DNA of 64,000 nucleotides from Mycobacterium cookii (GTDB lineage: Bacteria > Actinomycetota > Actinomycetes > Mycobacteriales > Mycobacteriaceae), in the NCBI RefSeq assembly GCF_010727945.1, contig NZ_AP022569.1:2790001-2854000 (forward strand), given 5' to 3'. The translations under genes and the position numbers were made by a program. Under the pieces are notes generated by a model. That model worked only from the letters and a program-made list of their open reading frames with translations. It was not told the origin of the DNA and ran no database searches. Positions 16,035 to 25,538 of the stretch are shown here, piece by piece; position 1 is the stretch's first letter; every line of letters begins with the position of its first letter.

Positions 16035-17743
16035 AACTGCCTCGGGTCACGCATCAGGTCCACCCAATTCTCCGCACTCGACACTCTGCCGGGCGCGAAG
16101 ATACCAGTGGTTCCATCGGGGTCCTGGAAAGCGCCGGTGCTCTGGTCGTAGGTGGTGTACGCCGCGCCGTTGGCCTGCGGCGCCGGGCCGGGCGGCGGTC
16201 CCCACGGCTTCTCCGGCGGCGGGTACGGCGCCGGAGGTGACAACCCTTCGGGCGGTGGCGGCGCCGGAACCGCCTTGGGGAAGGGTATCGCCGGGTTCTG
16301 CGGCGGGTAAGGCGACGGCGGGATCCACGCCTGCCTCCCGTCGGTGCCACCGGTGTTGGGTGGCGGTTGCACCGGGAAAGGCTGGTTTGGGGCCGGACCG
16401 GGCCCGGCGACCACACCCGGCGGGAGCGGCCCCGCGATCGCTGTACCCGGGTCGGGGTCATTGCGCGGTGGGATATAGGGGAACTTGTTGGGCGGCAGGA
16501 TGTTCAGCCCGTTGGTCACCGGGGTGTCGTACGGGATCGGCGGACCGCGCCAGGGATTGGTGCCGGTCGGCACGTAGCCGCGCGGATCACGGCAGAGCGC
16601 AACCGTCGGCGCCCGCTTACCCGGAAACTCTTGGCACGGGTAGTTACGCGCGCCGCGCACAGTCGACGGATCGTTCTGCGCCGTCTTGCAATACATGTCC
16701 GTCGGGATCTCCCGCACCGTCTCGTCGGCGGGTGTCCGGATCAACGGCGGCGGGATGAAGCCGGTGTTGCACGGCGGCGGGTCGATGTTGATCTTGAAGT
16801 CGAGCTTGGCGCCCTCGTCCTGAGGCTCACCGCCCGCCGCGGTGGTGATGGCGGCGAACAACGCGGGCAGCACGACGAGGAGTTGCTCGATCGACTTGTG
16901 ATAGATCACGCCGACCCGGCCGAGGTTGGCCAGGCTGGCCGCGAGGATCGGGAACGACGGGCGAATGCCGGAGAAAGCCGTGTTCGCCTGGTCCACTGCC
17001 CCCGGCACGACGTCCAAGGTCGTCCGCAGCTGCGGGTCGGCGTTGCGCACTTCGGAAGTGAACCGCGCCAGCCCGTTGGAGAGCGCCTTGATGCTGTCGC
17101 CGGAACGGATTTGGGCCTGCAGGAAGGGCCCGAGCTGATCGATCAGTTGCGATGTCTGCGGGAAGTTGGCGTTGGCTTCGTCGACCAACAGACGGGCCGA
17201 CTCGATCAACCTGGCCAGCTGCGGACCGGTTCCGTTGAACGCGGTGAAGGTCTCGTGTAAGAGCTCCCGCAGTCGGGTATCGGCGACGCTGTTGACCAGC
17301 GTCTCCGATTGGTGCAGCAAGGTCGCAACTTCCACACCGATCACCGTGTTGTCTCGTGCGATGCGAGACCCGTTGTGCAGCTTGGTGTCTGCGGGACGCG
17401 CGGGTGGCACCAGGTCGATATACTGCTCGCCGATTGCAGACACGCTCTTCACCGACGCGGTGACGTTCGACGGGACGCTGGTGCCGCTGTTCAGTCGCAT
17501 GACCGCATCGACACCGTGCTGATTCAGGCCTACCGACTCGACCCGTCCGACCGCGACTCCGCGGTAGGTGACGTTGGCATTCTTGTACAGACCGCCGCCG
17601 GCGACGAAATCCGCTGTCACCGAGTAGGTCCCAATGCCCAGCGCAGCGGGCAACCGCAGATAGAAGATCGCCATCACCGCGACGGTGATCACCGTGACCA
17701 CCCCGAAGATAGCCAGTTGCATTTTGGTCAGACGATCAAGCAT
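16031..17743 (-). CDS. mce4F: Mce4F, MCE-family substrate-binding protein of the sterol importer
   Basis: A 570-residue protein with an N-terminal membrane anchor (LAIFGVVTVITVAVMAIFYL), an MCE domain (VTADFVAGGGLYKNANVTYRGVAVGRV), a helical coiled-coil middle and a long proline-rich tail from about residue 440 to the end. Mce proteins form the periplasmic tunnel through which Mce4 takes up cholesterol. The ATG at 17743 overlaps the mce4E stop (TGATG); a longer upstream frame was rejected. Confidence 0.95.
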   Translation of the reverse strand: MLDRLTKMQLAIFGVVTVITVAVMAIFYLRLPAALGIGTYSVTADFVAGGGLYKNANVTYRGVAVGRVESVGLNQHGVDAVMRLNSGTSVPSNVTASVKSVSAIGEQYIDLVPPARPADTKLHNGSRIARDNTVIGVEVATLLHQSETLVNSVADTRLRELLHETFTAFNGTGPQLARLIESARLLVDEANANFPQTSQLIDQLGPFLQAQIRSGDSIKALSNGLARFTSEVRNADPQLRTTLDVVPGAVDQANTAFSGIRPSFPILAASLANLGRVGVIYHKSIEQLLVVLPALFAAITTAAGGEPQDEGAKLDFKINIDPPPCNTGFIPPPLIRTPADETVREIPTDMYCKTAQNDPSTVRGARNYPCQEFPGKRAPTVALCRDPRGYVPTGTNPWRGPPIPYDTPVTNGLNILPPNKFPYIPPRNDPDPGTAIAGPLPPGVVAGPGPAPNQPFPVQPPPNTGGTDGRQAWIPPSPYPPQNPAIPFPKAVPAPPPPEGLSPPAPYPPPEKPWGPPPGPAPQANGAAYTTYDQSTGAFQDPDGTTGIFAPGRVSSAENWVDLMRDPRQL

Positions 17744-18903
17744 CAGTGTTGTCCTGCCGGTGCGCCCGGAGGGATCTTGAACGGGTCGGCAGCCTGCCCG
17801 GACAGATTGGCCATCTCGCCGATGAGGAAGTCCGGCGGGTTCAAGACGTCGGGCATGTGCTGCATGTTCGGGTCCAGCGGCCACGACGTGGTGAAGATCG
17901 TCTCGCCGAGCCGGCGGACCGTCAGGTCGAACGTGGTGAAGACGTTCAGGTAGTCACCACGCACCGCCTGCTTGATCCCGAAGTTCGGAAACGGGAACGT
18001 CGGCAACAACTGCAGTGACGTCACGAAGTTCTTCCGATTGTCGGCCAGCGCCTTGGTCGCCGAGTAGAGGCTTTTGAGATCTTCGGCGAAATCCACTTTG
18101 GTTTGCGAAAGGACATGGGCGGCAACGGTCGCCACCTTCTTCAGCGCGGCAAACGCCTCGACAATTTTGTCCCGGTTCTTGTTGAGCACGATCAGCGCAC
18201 CGGGCAGCGAATCCAAGGTTCGCCCGAGGCTGTCTTTATTGCCGGCCAGGATGGCCGAGAACCGGTCCAATCCTTCGATGGCTGCGATGATGTCGTTGAC
18301 TTGGTTGTTCAGCCCGGCCGTCAACTGAGCGAGCCGCGGCACCAGATCGACGAATTGGCTTTCTCTGCCGGCGACCGCCTTGTATGTCTCGTCAGTGATG
18401 TCTTGCAGCGCCGCGAGATTACCCTTATTCACCACGACGCCGAGCGCGGAAAGCACCTCTTCGGTGGTGGGATAGCGCTTGGTACGAGATTCCTGGATGG
18501 TCGAGCCGTTGACCAGCTTGCCCACCGCCGGTTCGTTCTTCGGTGCGGCGAGTTCGACATGCTGCGAACCCAGCAGCGAGGTCTGCGCGACATTGGCCGT
18601 CGAGTTCGCCGGCAGCACCACGTTGCGGTCCACCGCGAGTTTGACTGCGGCGAAGAAACTTCCGTCCGGACGCTGCACGGCGTCGATCCCGGACACGCTG
18701 CCGACAGTGACATCGTCGACCATCACCGGCGAATTCTGCGGCAGCGTTGCCACGTCAGCCAGGTCGACGGTGATCGAGTAGGAGCCTGGGCCGTGTCCTG
18801 CAGTCCCGGGCAGCGCAACTGAGTTCAATCCACCGAACTGACATCCCGCCAGCAGAGCACTCCCCGCCGCTAACACACTGCCACGCAACAAGATCCGCTT
18901 CAT
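17743..18903 (-). CDS. mce4E: Mce4E lipoprotein (LprN)
   Basis: A 386-residue lipoprotein. The signal peptide ends in the lipobox LLAGC with lipidated Cys21. An MCE domain (YSITVDLADVATLPQNSPVMVDDVTVG) and the helical region follow. In each mce operon the fifth mce gene encodes a lipoprotein, and this one matches LprN. Start ATG 18903 overlaps the mce4D stop as ATGA. Confidence 0.95.
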   Translation of the reverse strand: MKRILLRGSVLAAGSALLAGCQFGGLNSVALPGTAGHGPGSYSITVDLADVATLPQNSPVMVDDVTVGSVSGIDAVQRPDGSFFAAVKLAVDRNVVLPANSTANVAQTSLLGSQHVELAAPKNEPAVGKLVNGSTIQESRTKRYPTTEEVLSALGVVVNKGNLAALQDITDETYKAVAGRESQFVDLVPRLAQLTAGLNNQVNDIIAAIEGLDRFSAILAGNKDSLGRTLDSLPGALIVLNKNRDKIVEAFAALKKVATVAAHVLSQTKVDFAEDLKSLYSATKALADNRKNFVTSLQLLPTFPFPNFGIKQAVRGDYLNVFTTFDLTVRRLGETIFTTSWPLDPNMQHMPDVLNPPDFLIGEMANLSGQAADPFKIPPGAPAGQH

Positions 18904-20306
18904 CGGCCCGCCCCTTGCTCGGCGGGTAAGGGTCCCGGGGCGGCCGGGGCAGGCCCGGGCAGCGGACCGAACTGACCCGACGCCGGGGCAGGTGCGGCGG
19001 GGGTGGGACCCGCACCCGGGGCCGGCGGCATCAACAGTGCCTGCAGATCCGTCGGGTTGGGCGGATGCACACCGGGCGCCGGGATCCATTTCAGATCTGG
19101 AATCGGTGTCTGCGCCTTGGCCTGAGTGGCCGGGGTGTCGTAGATGATCTGACCCTTGTAGGCGGTAATCGTGTTGAGCGGGTGGAACATGATCGGCGGA
19201 TAGTTGAACGTCAACCGGCGCAGCGGCGGAGCCAGTCGTTCCCGGCAGATTTCGGCACGCTTGTAATACTCCGGCGCGGACAGCCCGGCCGCGGTGTCGA
19301 AGGAACCGCCGCAGATGAACTGAACAGGGTTGGAGAACTCAGGAATCGAGAGCAAACCATTCAGCGTGCCCTGGGCCGGGTCGTAGATGTTGTAGAAGTT
19401 GGCGATACCGGGTCCGGCGACATGGAGCACCTGCTCGATGTCTTCGCTCTGATCGCTCAATACCTTGGTCAGATCATTCAGCTTGTCGACGGTCCCGATC
19501 AGTGTGGAGTTGTTCTGTTGCAGGAAACCTCTGACGTCCACAAGCGCCTGGTTCAGGGTCGCGAGAGTCTGGTCGAGGTGGGTAGAGCTGTTGGCGAGGA
19601 CCTGCGAGACCGACGCCACGTGGCCGGCGAATGAGACGATCTGCTCGTTGCTCTTCGACAGCGCGTCGACCAGCACCCCGAGGTTCTTCACCGTGCCGAA
19701 GACATCGGTGCGGGAATCACCGAGACGGCCGGCAACTTGCGACAACTCACGCAGCGCGCTGTGGAACGAGTCGCCGTTGCCGTCGAACGTGTCGGCGGCC
19801 TGGTTGATCAGTGTGCCCAACGGTCCTTGCAGCTGCCCGGCGGCGGGGCTCAGCTGTTTGGCCAGATCCGTCAGCGATGCTTTGACCTCATCCCACTCGA
19901 CCGGCACCGCGGTGTGCGCCAAGTCGATCGTCGCCCCGTCCGGCATCGCCGGCCCGTGGGTGTAGGCGGGCGTGAGCTGGATGAACCGCGCCGCAACGAG
20001 ATTGGGCGACATGATGACCGCGCGTGCACCCTGCGGAACCTTGACCCCGTCGTCCACCGCCATGGTGATTTTGACGTCGGTTGCGCGGGGCTCGATCGAC
20101 GCGATCTTGCCGACCGGTACGCCGACGATCCGGATCTGGTCGCCGGGATACAGCCCGACCGCTGAGGTGAAATAAGCAACGATCTTGTTGCCGCCGTTGC
20201 CCGGCCAGACCAGATAGGCACCCACCGCGAGCAATAGGGCGAGCAGTACGACCAGCGCTCGCCGCACGCTGCGGTGGCGCTGCCTGAGGGCCGAGAAAAG
20301 TTTCAT
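18900..20306 (-). CDS. mce4D: Mce4D, MCE-family protein
   Basis: A 468-residue component of the Mce4 sterol importer with an N-terminal membrane anchor (about 15-36), MCE domain (IVAYFTSAVGLYPGDQIRIVGVPVG), long helices and a Pro/Ala-rich C-terminal tail. It is joined to mce4C by a 4-nt overlap and to mce4E by ATGA, so the genes are translated in series. Confidence 0.95.
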   Translation of the reverse strand: MKLFSALRQRHRSVRRALVVLLALLLAVGAYLVWPGNGGNKIVAYFTSAVGLYPGDQIRIVGVPVGKIASIEPRATDVKITMAVDDGVKVPQGARAVIMSPNLVAARFIQLTPAYTHGPAMPDGATIDLAHTAVPVEWDEVKASLTDLAKQLSPAAGQLQGPLGTLINQAADTFDGNGDSFHSALRELSQVAGRLGDSRTDVFGTVKNLGVLVDALSKSNEQIVSFAGHVASVSQVLANSSTHLDQTLATLNQALVDVRGFLQQNNSTLIGTVDKLNDLTKVLSDQSEDIEQVLHVAGPGIANFYNIYDPAQGTLNGLLSIPEFSNPVQFICGGSFDTAAGLSAPEYYKRAEICRERLAPPLRRLTFNYPPIMFHPLNTITAYKGQIIYDTPATQAKAQTPIPDLKWIPAPGVHPPNPTDLQALLMPPAPGAGPTPAAPAPASGQFGPLPGPAPAAPGPLPAEQGAGR

Positions 20307-21373
20307 GGCGCCTGCGGCCTTATCCGCCAGCGTTCCTGGACCATCCCGCGCAGGTAGTCCGCGAAACTCGCCGGCAGCTTGCCGGGCTGGAACACTGCAT
20401 CGAACATCGTCGCGACCAGCGGTGACGGCAGTAGCCCGTAGACGTTCACGTTGAAGCCAGGGCCTGATCCGACGACCTCACCGAGCGTGGTCGCGTACGG
20501 TGGCAGCCGTTTCAGCGCTTCGCTGATGTAATCGCGACGCTCGTTTAGGTTGTCCAGCACAGAATTCAGCTTGTTCAGCGACGGCCCGAATTCTCTGCGG
20601 TTGTCGGCCACGAAACCCGAAAGCTGTGCGGACACATCGTCGATGCCGGCGATCAGCTCGGCCAGCGCGGCACGCCGCGCGTCGAGCGCGGCAAACAGTT
20701 GGCTGCCGTCCACGACCAGCCTGTTGACCTGTCCGGCTCGCTGCGCCAGCACCGCAGTCACCGACTTAGCGTGCGCCAGAAGGCTTTCCAATGCCTGGTC
20801 ACGTTTGTTCAGCGTCCGCGACAGCGACGTGACGCCGTCCAGCGCGCCGCGCAGTTGCGGCGTGGCGTCGTGCAGTGCGTCGGTAAGGACCTTCAGCGAC
20901 TTCTCGAATTGGGGCTTGTCCAAGTTGCCGGCGTTGTCGCCCAGGTCCTCCAGCGCGGAGCCTAAGGCGTACGGCGTGGTCGTCCGGTTCAGCGGAATCG
21001 TCGTGGCCATCCCGCTGCCGGCCGGCGTCACGCCGACCGAGCGCTGCCCCAGGATGGTTTCGGTCCGGATCGCTGCCAGCGATTGGTTGCCGACGTGCAC
21101 GTGACGGTCCACGGTGAAGTCGACCCTGGCGGTGTCGCCGGCCAGGCTGACCGACTGCACCTTACCGACCTTGATACCCGAGACGAAAACGTCGTTTCCA
21201 GGATTGATGCCGCCCGCGTCGCTGAAGTACGCGGTGTAACCCCGGCCCTGGGGCCAGAACGGCAACTTGCTGTACCCGAACGCGACCAAAATGACGCACA
21301 CCACGAGAACCACGCCGAAGATGCCCGTGCGCAGCGGGTCCCGTTCTTGTCTGGAGCCGGCGTTACTTGGCAA
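20303..21373 (-). CDS. mce4C: Mce4C, MCE-family protein
   Basis: A 356-residue MCE protein: anchor GIFGVVLVVCVILVAFGY, MCE domain YTAYFSDAGGINPGNDVFVSG, helical C-terminus. The start is taken as TTG 21373 because GGGGAGG lies 7 bases upstream and the resulting length matches the usual 357 residues; a longer frame reaching 21493 runs deep into mce4B. It overlaps the mce4B stop by 11 nt. Confidence 0.92.
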   Translation of the reverse strand: MPSNAGSRQERDPLRTGIFGVVLVVCVILVAFGYSKLPFWPQGRGYTAYFSDAGGINPGNDVFVSGIKVGKVQSVSLAGDTARVDFTVDRHVHVGNQSLAAIRTETILGQRSVGVTPAGSGMATTIPLNRTTTPYALGSALEDLGDNAGNLDKPQFEKSLKVLTDALHDATPQLRGALDGVTSLSRTLNKRDQALESLLAHAKSVTAVLAQRAGQVNRLVVDGSQLFAALDARRAALAELIAGIDDVSAQLSGFVADNRREFGPSLNKLNSVLDNLNERRDYISEALKRLPPYATTLGEVVGSGPGFNVNVYGLLPSPLVATMFDAVFQPGKLPASFADYLRGMVQERWRIRPQAP

Positions 21374-22409
21374 AAGCGCACCTCCCCTTGCTGGGATCGG
21401 CCTGACCGCCGAACGGGATCGAAATGTCGCTACCGGCCGGTCCGTTGATCTTGAGCGTGACGGTGCAGAAGTAGATGTTGAAGTAAGCCCCATATGCCCC
21501 GAGCGCGGACAGCCGGAGGTAGTCCTCGCCGAGTTGCTCGACGTCGTTGTCCACCTCGCCTATTCGATCCTGGGTCTCGGTGGCGATCGGTCGGGTGTTC
21601 TCGATGACGCCCTGCAGCGGCCGTCGTCCCTGCTTCAGGAACTGGGTCAGATCCGTTGTCGCCGAGGCCAGCGGCGGAATGGCGCCGGCGATCGCGTCTC
21701 GGCCCTGCGCCAGCCCGGTGATCAGTTTCTGCAGCTCGTCGACGCTGGCCGAGAACTGCGCGCCCTTGGCGTCGACGGTGCCCAGCACCGTGTTGAGGTT
21801 GGTGATCACGTCGCCGATCACTTGGTCGCGGGCACCCAGCGTCGATCCGAAGGTGTTGGTGTCGGCCAGCAGATTCGACAGTGCCCCGCCCTGGCCCTGC
21901 AGCAGCTGGATGACGTAGCTGCTGACCGTGTTGATCTTGTCGGCGTCCAAGCCCTTGAGCACCGGACGTAGGCCGCCGAGCAGCGCGTCGAGGTCCAGCG
22001 CCGGCTGGGTGTGCTGCTGGTCGATCGTCCCTCCCGGCCGCAACCTGCGTAATTCCCCAGGGCCGGCGGTGATTTCGAGAAACCGGTCACCGACCAGGTT
22101 GTCGTAGCGGATAAGCGCGCGCGTCGAGGTGTACAGCGTGTAGCGCTTGTCCACGCCGAAGGTCACGTCGACGCTGTTGTTGGGATTGAGCTTGAGCCCT
22201 TTGACCGCGCCGACCGGGACCCCCGCGATGCGGACTTTCTGGCCGGATTTCAACCGCGTCGCGTCGGTGAAGTTGGCGTGGTAGGTGTTCTCCGGCCCGA
22301 ACCGGAACTCACCGAAGATCACCACCAGGCCGACCGCCACCAAGAGCATGGTCACGGTGAAGATGCCGACCTTGATCAGCATCGAGCGCTGCGATTCCCT
22401 ACCGTCCAT
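21363..22409 (-). CDS. mce4B: Mce4B, MCE-family protein
   Basis: A 348-residue MCE protein with anchor VGIFTVTMLLVAVGLVVIF and MCE domain YHANFTDATRLKSGQKVRIAG. The ATG at 22409 overlaps the mce4A stop (TGATG) and gives the family length; the upstream 14-codon extension is rejected. Confidence 0.94.
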   Translation of the reverse strand: MDGRESQRSMLIKVGIFTVTMLLVAVGLVVIFGEFRFGPENTYHANFTDATRLKSGQKVRIAGVPVGAVKGLKLNPNNSVDVTFGVDKRYTLYTSTRALIRYDNLVGDRFLEITAGPGELRRLRPGGTIDQQHTQPALDLDALLGGLRPVLKGLDADKINTVSSYVIQLLQGQGGALSNLLADTNTFGSTLGARDQVIGDVITNLNTVLGTVDAKGAQFSASVDELQKLITGLAQGRDAIAGAIPPLASATTDLTQFLKQGRRPLQGVIENTRPIATETQDRIGEVDNDVEQLGEDYLRLSALGAYGAYFNIYFCTVTLKINGPAGSDISIPFGGQADPSKGRCAFAK

Positions 22410-23611
22410 CAGCGGTCGTCCCGTTCCGCGAACGCGCCGTGGAACAACCACTGCAGCGTCGAAGGCGCGTCGACCTGCATCTCGGTGAACGGCTCGTAGG
22501 GAATGTTGGCGTTGTCGGTCACCAGGAACGGTGACCGGAAGAAGGACCCGCCGCTCTGCTTGGTCGGGATGTCAGGCAGGCCACGGCAGTTCGGCCCACC
22601 CGTCGCGTTGACGACCGGCAGGCTTTCCGGATAGGTGTACGACGGCGCACCCAGGATGAAGCTCGACGACGTGAACAGTCCCGCCTTGCGCACACCGATC
22701 AGGGGCGCGAATTCTTCGATGCCACGCTCGATTCCGGCGAACAGGCAGCCGAATTCCGGCGAGTAGTCACCGGCGAGCTTGAGCGGCGCGCGCAGCCGTT
22801 GCAGAGCGGCGATCAAATCCTGCTCGGCTGGTGCAAGCGTGTCATATGCGTTGTTGGACAACCCGATCGCCGAAAGCAGGGTGGTGTTCAGATTGGTCTG
22901 CTGATCGACGACCGTCCGGGCGATCGTCGGCGTGTTGTTGAACACCGAGACGAGATCGGGCGCCGCATCGGAGTAGATGTTGGCGACCGCAGCCGTCTTC
23001 CGAAAGTCCTGTTGGAGGGTCGGGAGTTTCGGGTTGGTCTGCTGCGCAAGGGTATTCAGCCCGGCAAGCAATGCGCCGAGATCATTACCGTGTCCACGGA
23101 AGCCTTCGGCGACAGCACCAAGTGTGCCGTTCAGCTCGACGGGGTCGATCTTGTGTAGCAAATCGATCAGCGACTGGAACAAGGTGTTGACTTCCAGCGA
23201 GACCGCTGACGCCGCAACGTGTGCGCCCGGGCGCAGCGTGTTCGCCAGCGGCGAGGTGGGTGGGACGAACTCCACCGACTTGGCGCCAAAAATAGTGTTG
23301 CTGGCGATGTGCACCGGCGCATTGGCCGGGATGTACTTCAGTTGGCCGGAGTCGATGGCCAGAGTCAACTGCGCCTGGTCGTCGGCGTAGCTGATGTTGT
23401 TGACCGTGCCGATCTGGATGCCGCGATATTTGACCTTGCCGCCACGGTCCATGACCAGGCCGGCGCGGGGTGCGGTGACAGTGACGGTGTCGAAGGAGGA
23501 GAACGCCGCGGTGTAGGACAGGTAGGTCAGCGCCGCGAACGCCAGCAACAGAGAGGCCAGCAGCGCCGCTGCCAGCCTGACGTGAGTGCGTCGTGCGCCG
23601 GTGCTCGCCAC
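22409..23611 (-). CDS. mce4A: Mce4A, MCE-family protein
   Basis: A 400-residue MCE protein of the sterol importer, same length as M. tuberculosis Mce4A. Membrane anchor LAAALLASLLLAFAALTYL, MCE domain with VKYRGIQIGTV. GTG start at 23611 with AAAGGGGGA upstream. It is separated from yrbE4B by 49 bp that contain a hairpin-forming MIRU-like fragment. Confidence 0.95.
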   Translation of the reverse strand: MASTGARRTHVRLAAALLASLLLAFAALTYLSYTAAFSSFDTVTVTAPRAGLVMDRGGKVKYRGIQIGTVNNISYADDQAQLTLAIDSGQLKYIPANAPVHIASNTIFGAKSVEFVPPTSPLANTLRPGAHVAASAVSLEVNTLFQSLIDLLHKIDPVELNGTLGAVAEGFRGHGNDLGALLAGLNTLAQQTNPKLPTLQQDFRKTAAVANIYSDAAPDLVSVFNNTPTIARTVVDQQTNLNTTLLSAIGLSNNAYDTLAPAEQDLIAALQRLRAPLKLAGDYSPEFGCLFAGIERGIEEFAPLIGVRKAGLFTSSSFILGAPSYTYPESLPVVNATGGPNCRGLPDIPTKQSGGSFFRSPFLVTDNANIPYEPFTEMQVDAPSTLQWLFHGAFAERDDR

Positions 23612-23625
23612 CGTCCCCCTTTCCT

Positions 23626-23660
23626 AACTCGCCGGGCTCTGCATCGCCGCCCGGCCCCCG
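23626..23660 (-). repeat. degenerate MIRU-like fragment with hairpin, yrbE4B-mce4A gap
   Basis: On the minus strand this carries CGATGCAGAGC, the core of the MIRU-like copies elsewhere in the window. GCCGGGC (23631-23637) and GCCCGGC (23649-23655) form a perfect 7-bp stem with an 11-base loop inside the mce4 message. Confidence 0.45.
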
Positions 23661-24503
23661 TTACCCGGAGAGGTTGAAATTACCGGATGCGCCGTAGACA
23701 GCCAGTGAGATGAACAAAGTGATGACGACCACGACGATCAGCGACGTGCGGACCGCCTGACCTACCGCCAGACCGACCCCCACCGGACCGCCAGAAGCGT
23801 TGTAGCCGTAGTACGTATGGATCAGCATCACCCCGATCGACATCACGATGGCCTGCAGGAACGACCACAACAGATCAGTGGGGATCAGGAACGTGCCGAA
23901 GTAGTGGTCGTACAGACCGGCCGACTGCCCGTTGATGAACACGGTGGTGAAGCGGGCCGCGAAAAACGAGGCCAGCACCGCCAGCGAGTACAGCGGAACG
24001 ATCGCGATCAGCCCCGCGATCAGCCGGGTGGACACCAGGTAGGACACCGAGTGCACCGCCATCGACTCGATCGCGTCGATCTCCTCGGCGACCCGCATCG
24101 CGCCCAATTGGGCGGTGGTGCCTGCGCCGATCGTGGCGGCCAACGCAATACCGGCGACGACGGGCGCGACGATGCGCACGTTGAGAAACGCCGACAGGAA
24201 CCCGGTCAACGCCTCGATGCCGATGTTGCCCAGCGACTCGTAGCCCTGGACCGCGATGACGCCGCCGGACGCCAACGTCAAGAACGCGGCGACACCGACC
24301 GTGCCGCCGATGAGTACCAATGCGCCTGTGCCCATGGTCATTTCGGCGATCAGGCGAATCGTCTCTTTCCGATAGCGGGTGATCGCATTCGGGATGTAGC
24401 GCATCGACTCGCCGTAGAACAGCGCCTGCTCGCCGAAGGAGTCGACCGGCCCGCCGAACCGGGAGAACAAGCGGCGGATCCGCAGCGAGGCGTCGTAACT
24501 CAT
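23661..24503 (-). CDS. yrbE4B: YrbE4B, MlaE-type permease of the Mce4 transporter
   Basis: A 280-residue permease with the MlaE/YrbE layout: an N-terminal amphipathic helix region, then about five membrane segments, and the conserved EEIDAIESMAVHSVSYLVSTR loop that in this family contacts the MceG ATPase. With YrbE4A it forms the inner-membrane channel for cholesterol uptake. Four bases separate it from yrbE4A. No ATPase gene is in the window; MceG is encoded elsewhere in mycobacteria. Confidence 0.95.
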   Translation of the reverse strand: MSYDASLRIRRLFSRFGGPVDSFGEQALFYGESMRYIPNAITRYRKETIRLIAEMTMGTGALVLIGGTVGVAAFLTLASGGVIAVQGYESLGNIGIEALTGFLSAFLNVRIVAPVVAGIALAATIGAGTTAQLGAMRVAEEIDAIESMAVHSVSYLVSTRLIAGLIAIVPLYSLAVLASFFAARFTTVFINGQSAGLYDHYFGTFLIPTDLLWSFLQAIVMSIGVMLIHTYYGYNASGGPVGVGLAVGQAVRTSLIVVVVITLFISLAVYGASGNFNLSG

Positions 24504-24507
24504 CCGT

Positions 24508-25272
24508 TCACCGGGCCAGCACTCGAACGCCGATCGCCGTCATGATCACGTTGATGACGAACAAGCAGATGAAGGCATACACCACCGTCTCGTTGACGGC
24601 GACACCGACGCCTTTCGGCCCCCCTTTGACTGTCAGCCCGCGGTAGCAACCGACCAGGCCGGCCACCACACCGAACAGCAGTGCCTTGACCTCGGAGAGA
24701 ATCAGCTCGCCGAGATGGGTGAGCACGGTCAGGCCGCTGACGAACGCCCCCGGGTTGACGCCCTGCAACAGGACGGAGAAGACGTAGCCCCCGGCGATGC
24801 CGATCGCTGACACCAGTCCGTTGAGCAGCAGCGCGACAAATGTCGACGCCAGCACCCGGGGCACCACCAGACGCTGGATCGGGTCGATGCCCAAGACCCG
24901 CATGGCGTCGATCTCCTCGCGGATGGTGCGCGCACCCAGGTCGGCGCAGATGGCGGTCGCGCCCGCCCCGGCCACCACGAGCACGGTGACGACGGGTCCG
25001 AGCTGGGTGATCGTGCCGAACGCGGTACCGGCCCCGGACAGGTCGGCGGCGCCGATCTCGCGCAGCAGGATGTTGAGCGTGAACGCCACCAGAACCGTGA
25101 ACGGAATCGCCACCAACAACGTGGGAACCAGTGATACCCGGGCGATCATCCAGGTCTGGTCGAGGAACTCGCGGAACTGAAAGGGGCGCTGGAATGTCTT
25201 GCGAAACGTGTCCAGGGACATCTCGACGAAACCGCCCACGGCCCGTGCCGGCACCGCGAGCTGTTCGATCAA
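24508..25272 (-). CDS. yrbE4A: YrbE4A, MlaE-type permease of the Mce4 transporter
   Basis: A 254-residue permease, family length when started at TTG 25272, which follows a GAGGGGAA Shine-Dalgarno. The MlaE loop EEIDAMRVLGIDPIQRLVVP is present. It is the first gene of the leftward mce4 operon. A longer frame to 25416 is rejected because it would run through a KstR-type box. Confidence 0.94.
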   Translation of the reverse strand: MIEQLAVPARAVGGFVEMSLDTFRKTFQRPFQFREFLDQTWMIARVSLVPTLLVAIPFTVLVAFTLNILLREIGAADLSGAGTAFGTITQLGPVVTVLVVAGAGATAICADLGARTIREEIDAMRVLGIDPIQRLVVPRVLASTFVALLLNGLVSAIGIAGGYVFSVLLQGVNPGAFVSGLTVLTHLGELILSEVKALLFGVVAGLVGCYRGLTVKGGPKGVGVAVNETVVYAFICLFVINVIMTAIGVRVLAR

Positions 25273-25394
25273 CCTGGTTCCCCTCTCGCGCGGGTGTCTG
25301 CAAGTTCGCCAGCGATGCCACTGCGTCCCCGGTGGGCACCACCCTGGCGTGTTTCTGAGCCGGCGGCGGTCCGCGTGAGCCGGCCAATCGTAAC

Positions 25395-25408
25395 TAGAAC
25401 AAGTTCGG
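25395..25408. promoter_or_regulatory. KstR operator match (proximal, mce4 operon)
   Basis: TAGAACAAGTTCGG fits TnnAACnnGTTnnA except for the last base (G instead of A). It is 122 bp upstream of yrbE4A. Confidence 0.6.
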
Positions 25409-25483
25409 AGTGTCAAAGAACGGCAAAATTAGACAAAAGTTAATAGTTTCAGCTGGTCAGGGCCATTGTGACCCAGGTCATGC

Positions 25484-25497
25484 TGAAACGTGTTCTA
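25484..25497. promoter_or_regulatory. KstR operator match (distal, mce4 operon)
   Basis: TGAAACGTGTTCTA is a full match to TnnAACnnGTTnnA, 211 bp upstream of yrbE4A and just downstream of the hsd4A stop. With the box at 25395 it gives the mce4 operon its own pair of sites, separate from the fdxD/fadE26 site. Confidence 0.75.
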
Positions 25498-25538
25498 GTT
25501 ACGTAGTAACGCCATCGAGCCTGGTCCGAACCAGGCTG

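Noticed and set aside
24500..25387. Second minus-strand open frame across yrbE4A
   Set aside because: It is a shifted frame, rich in Arg and Gly, while the yrbE4A frame matches the MlaE family over its length.
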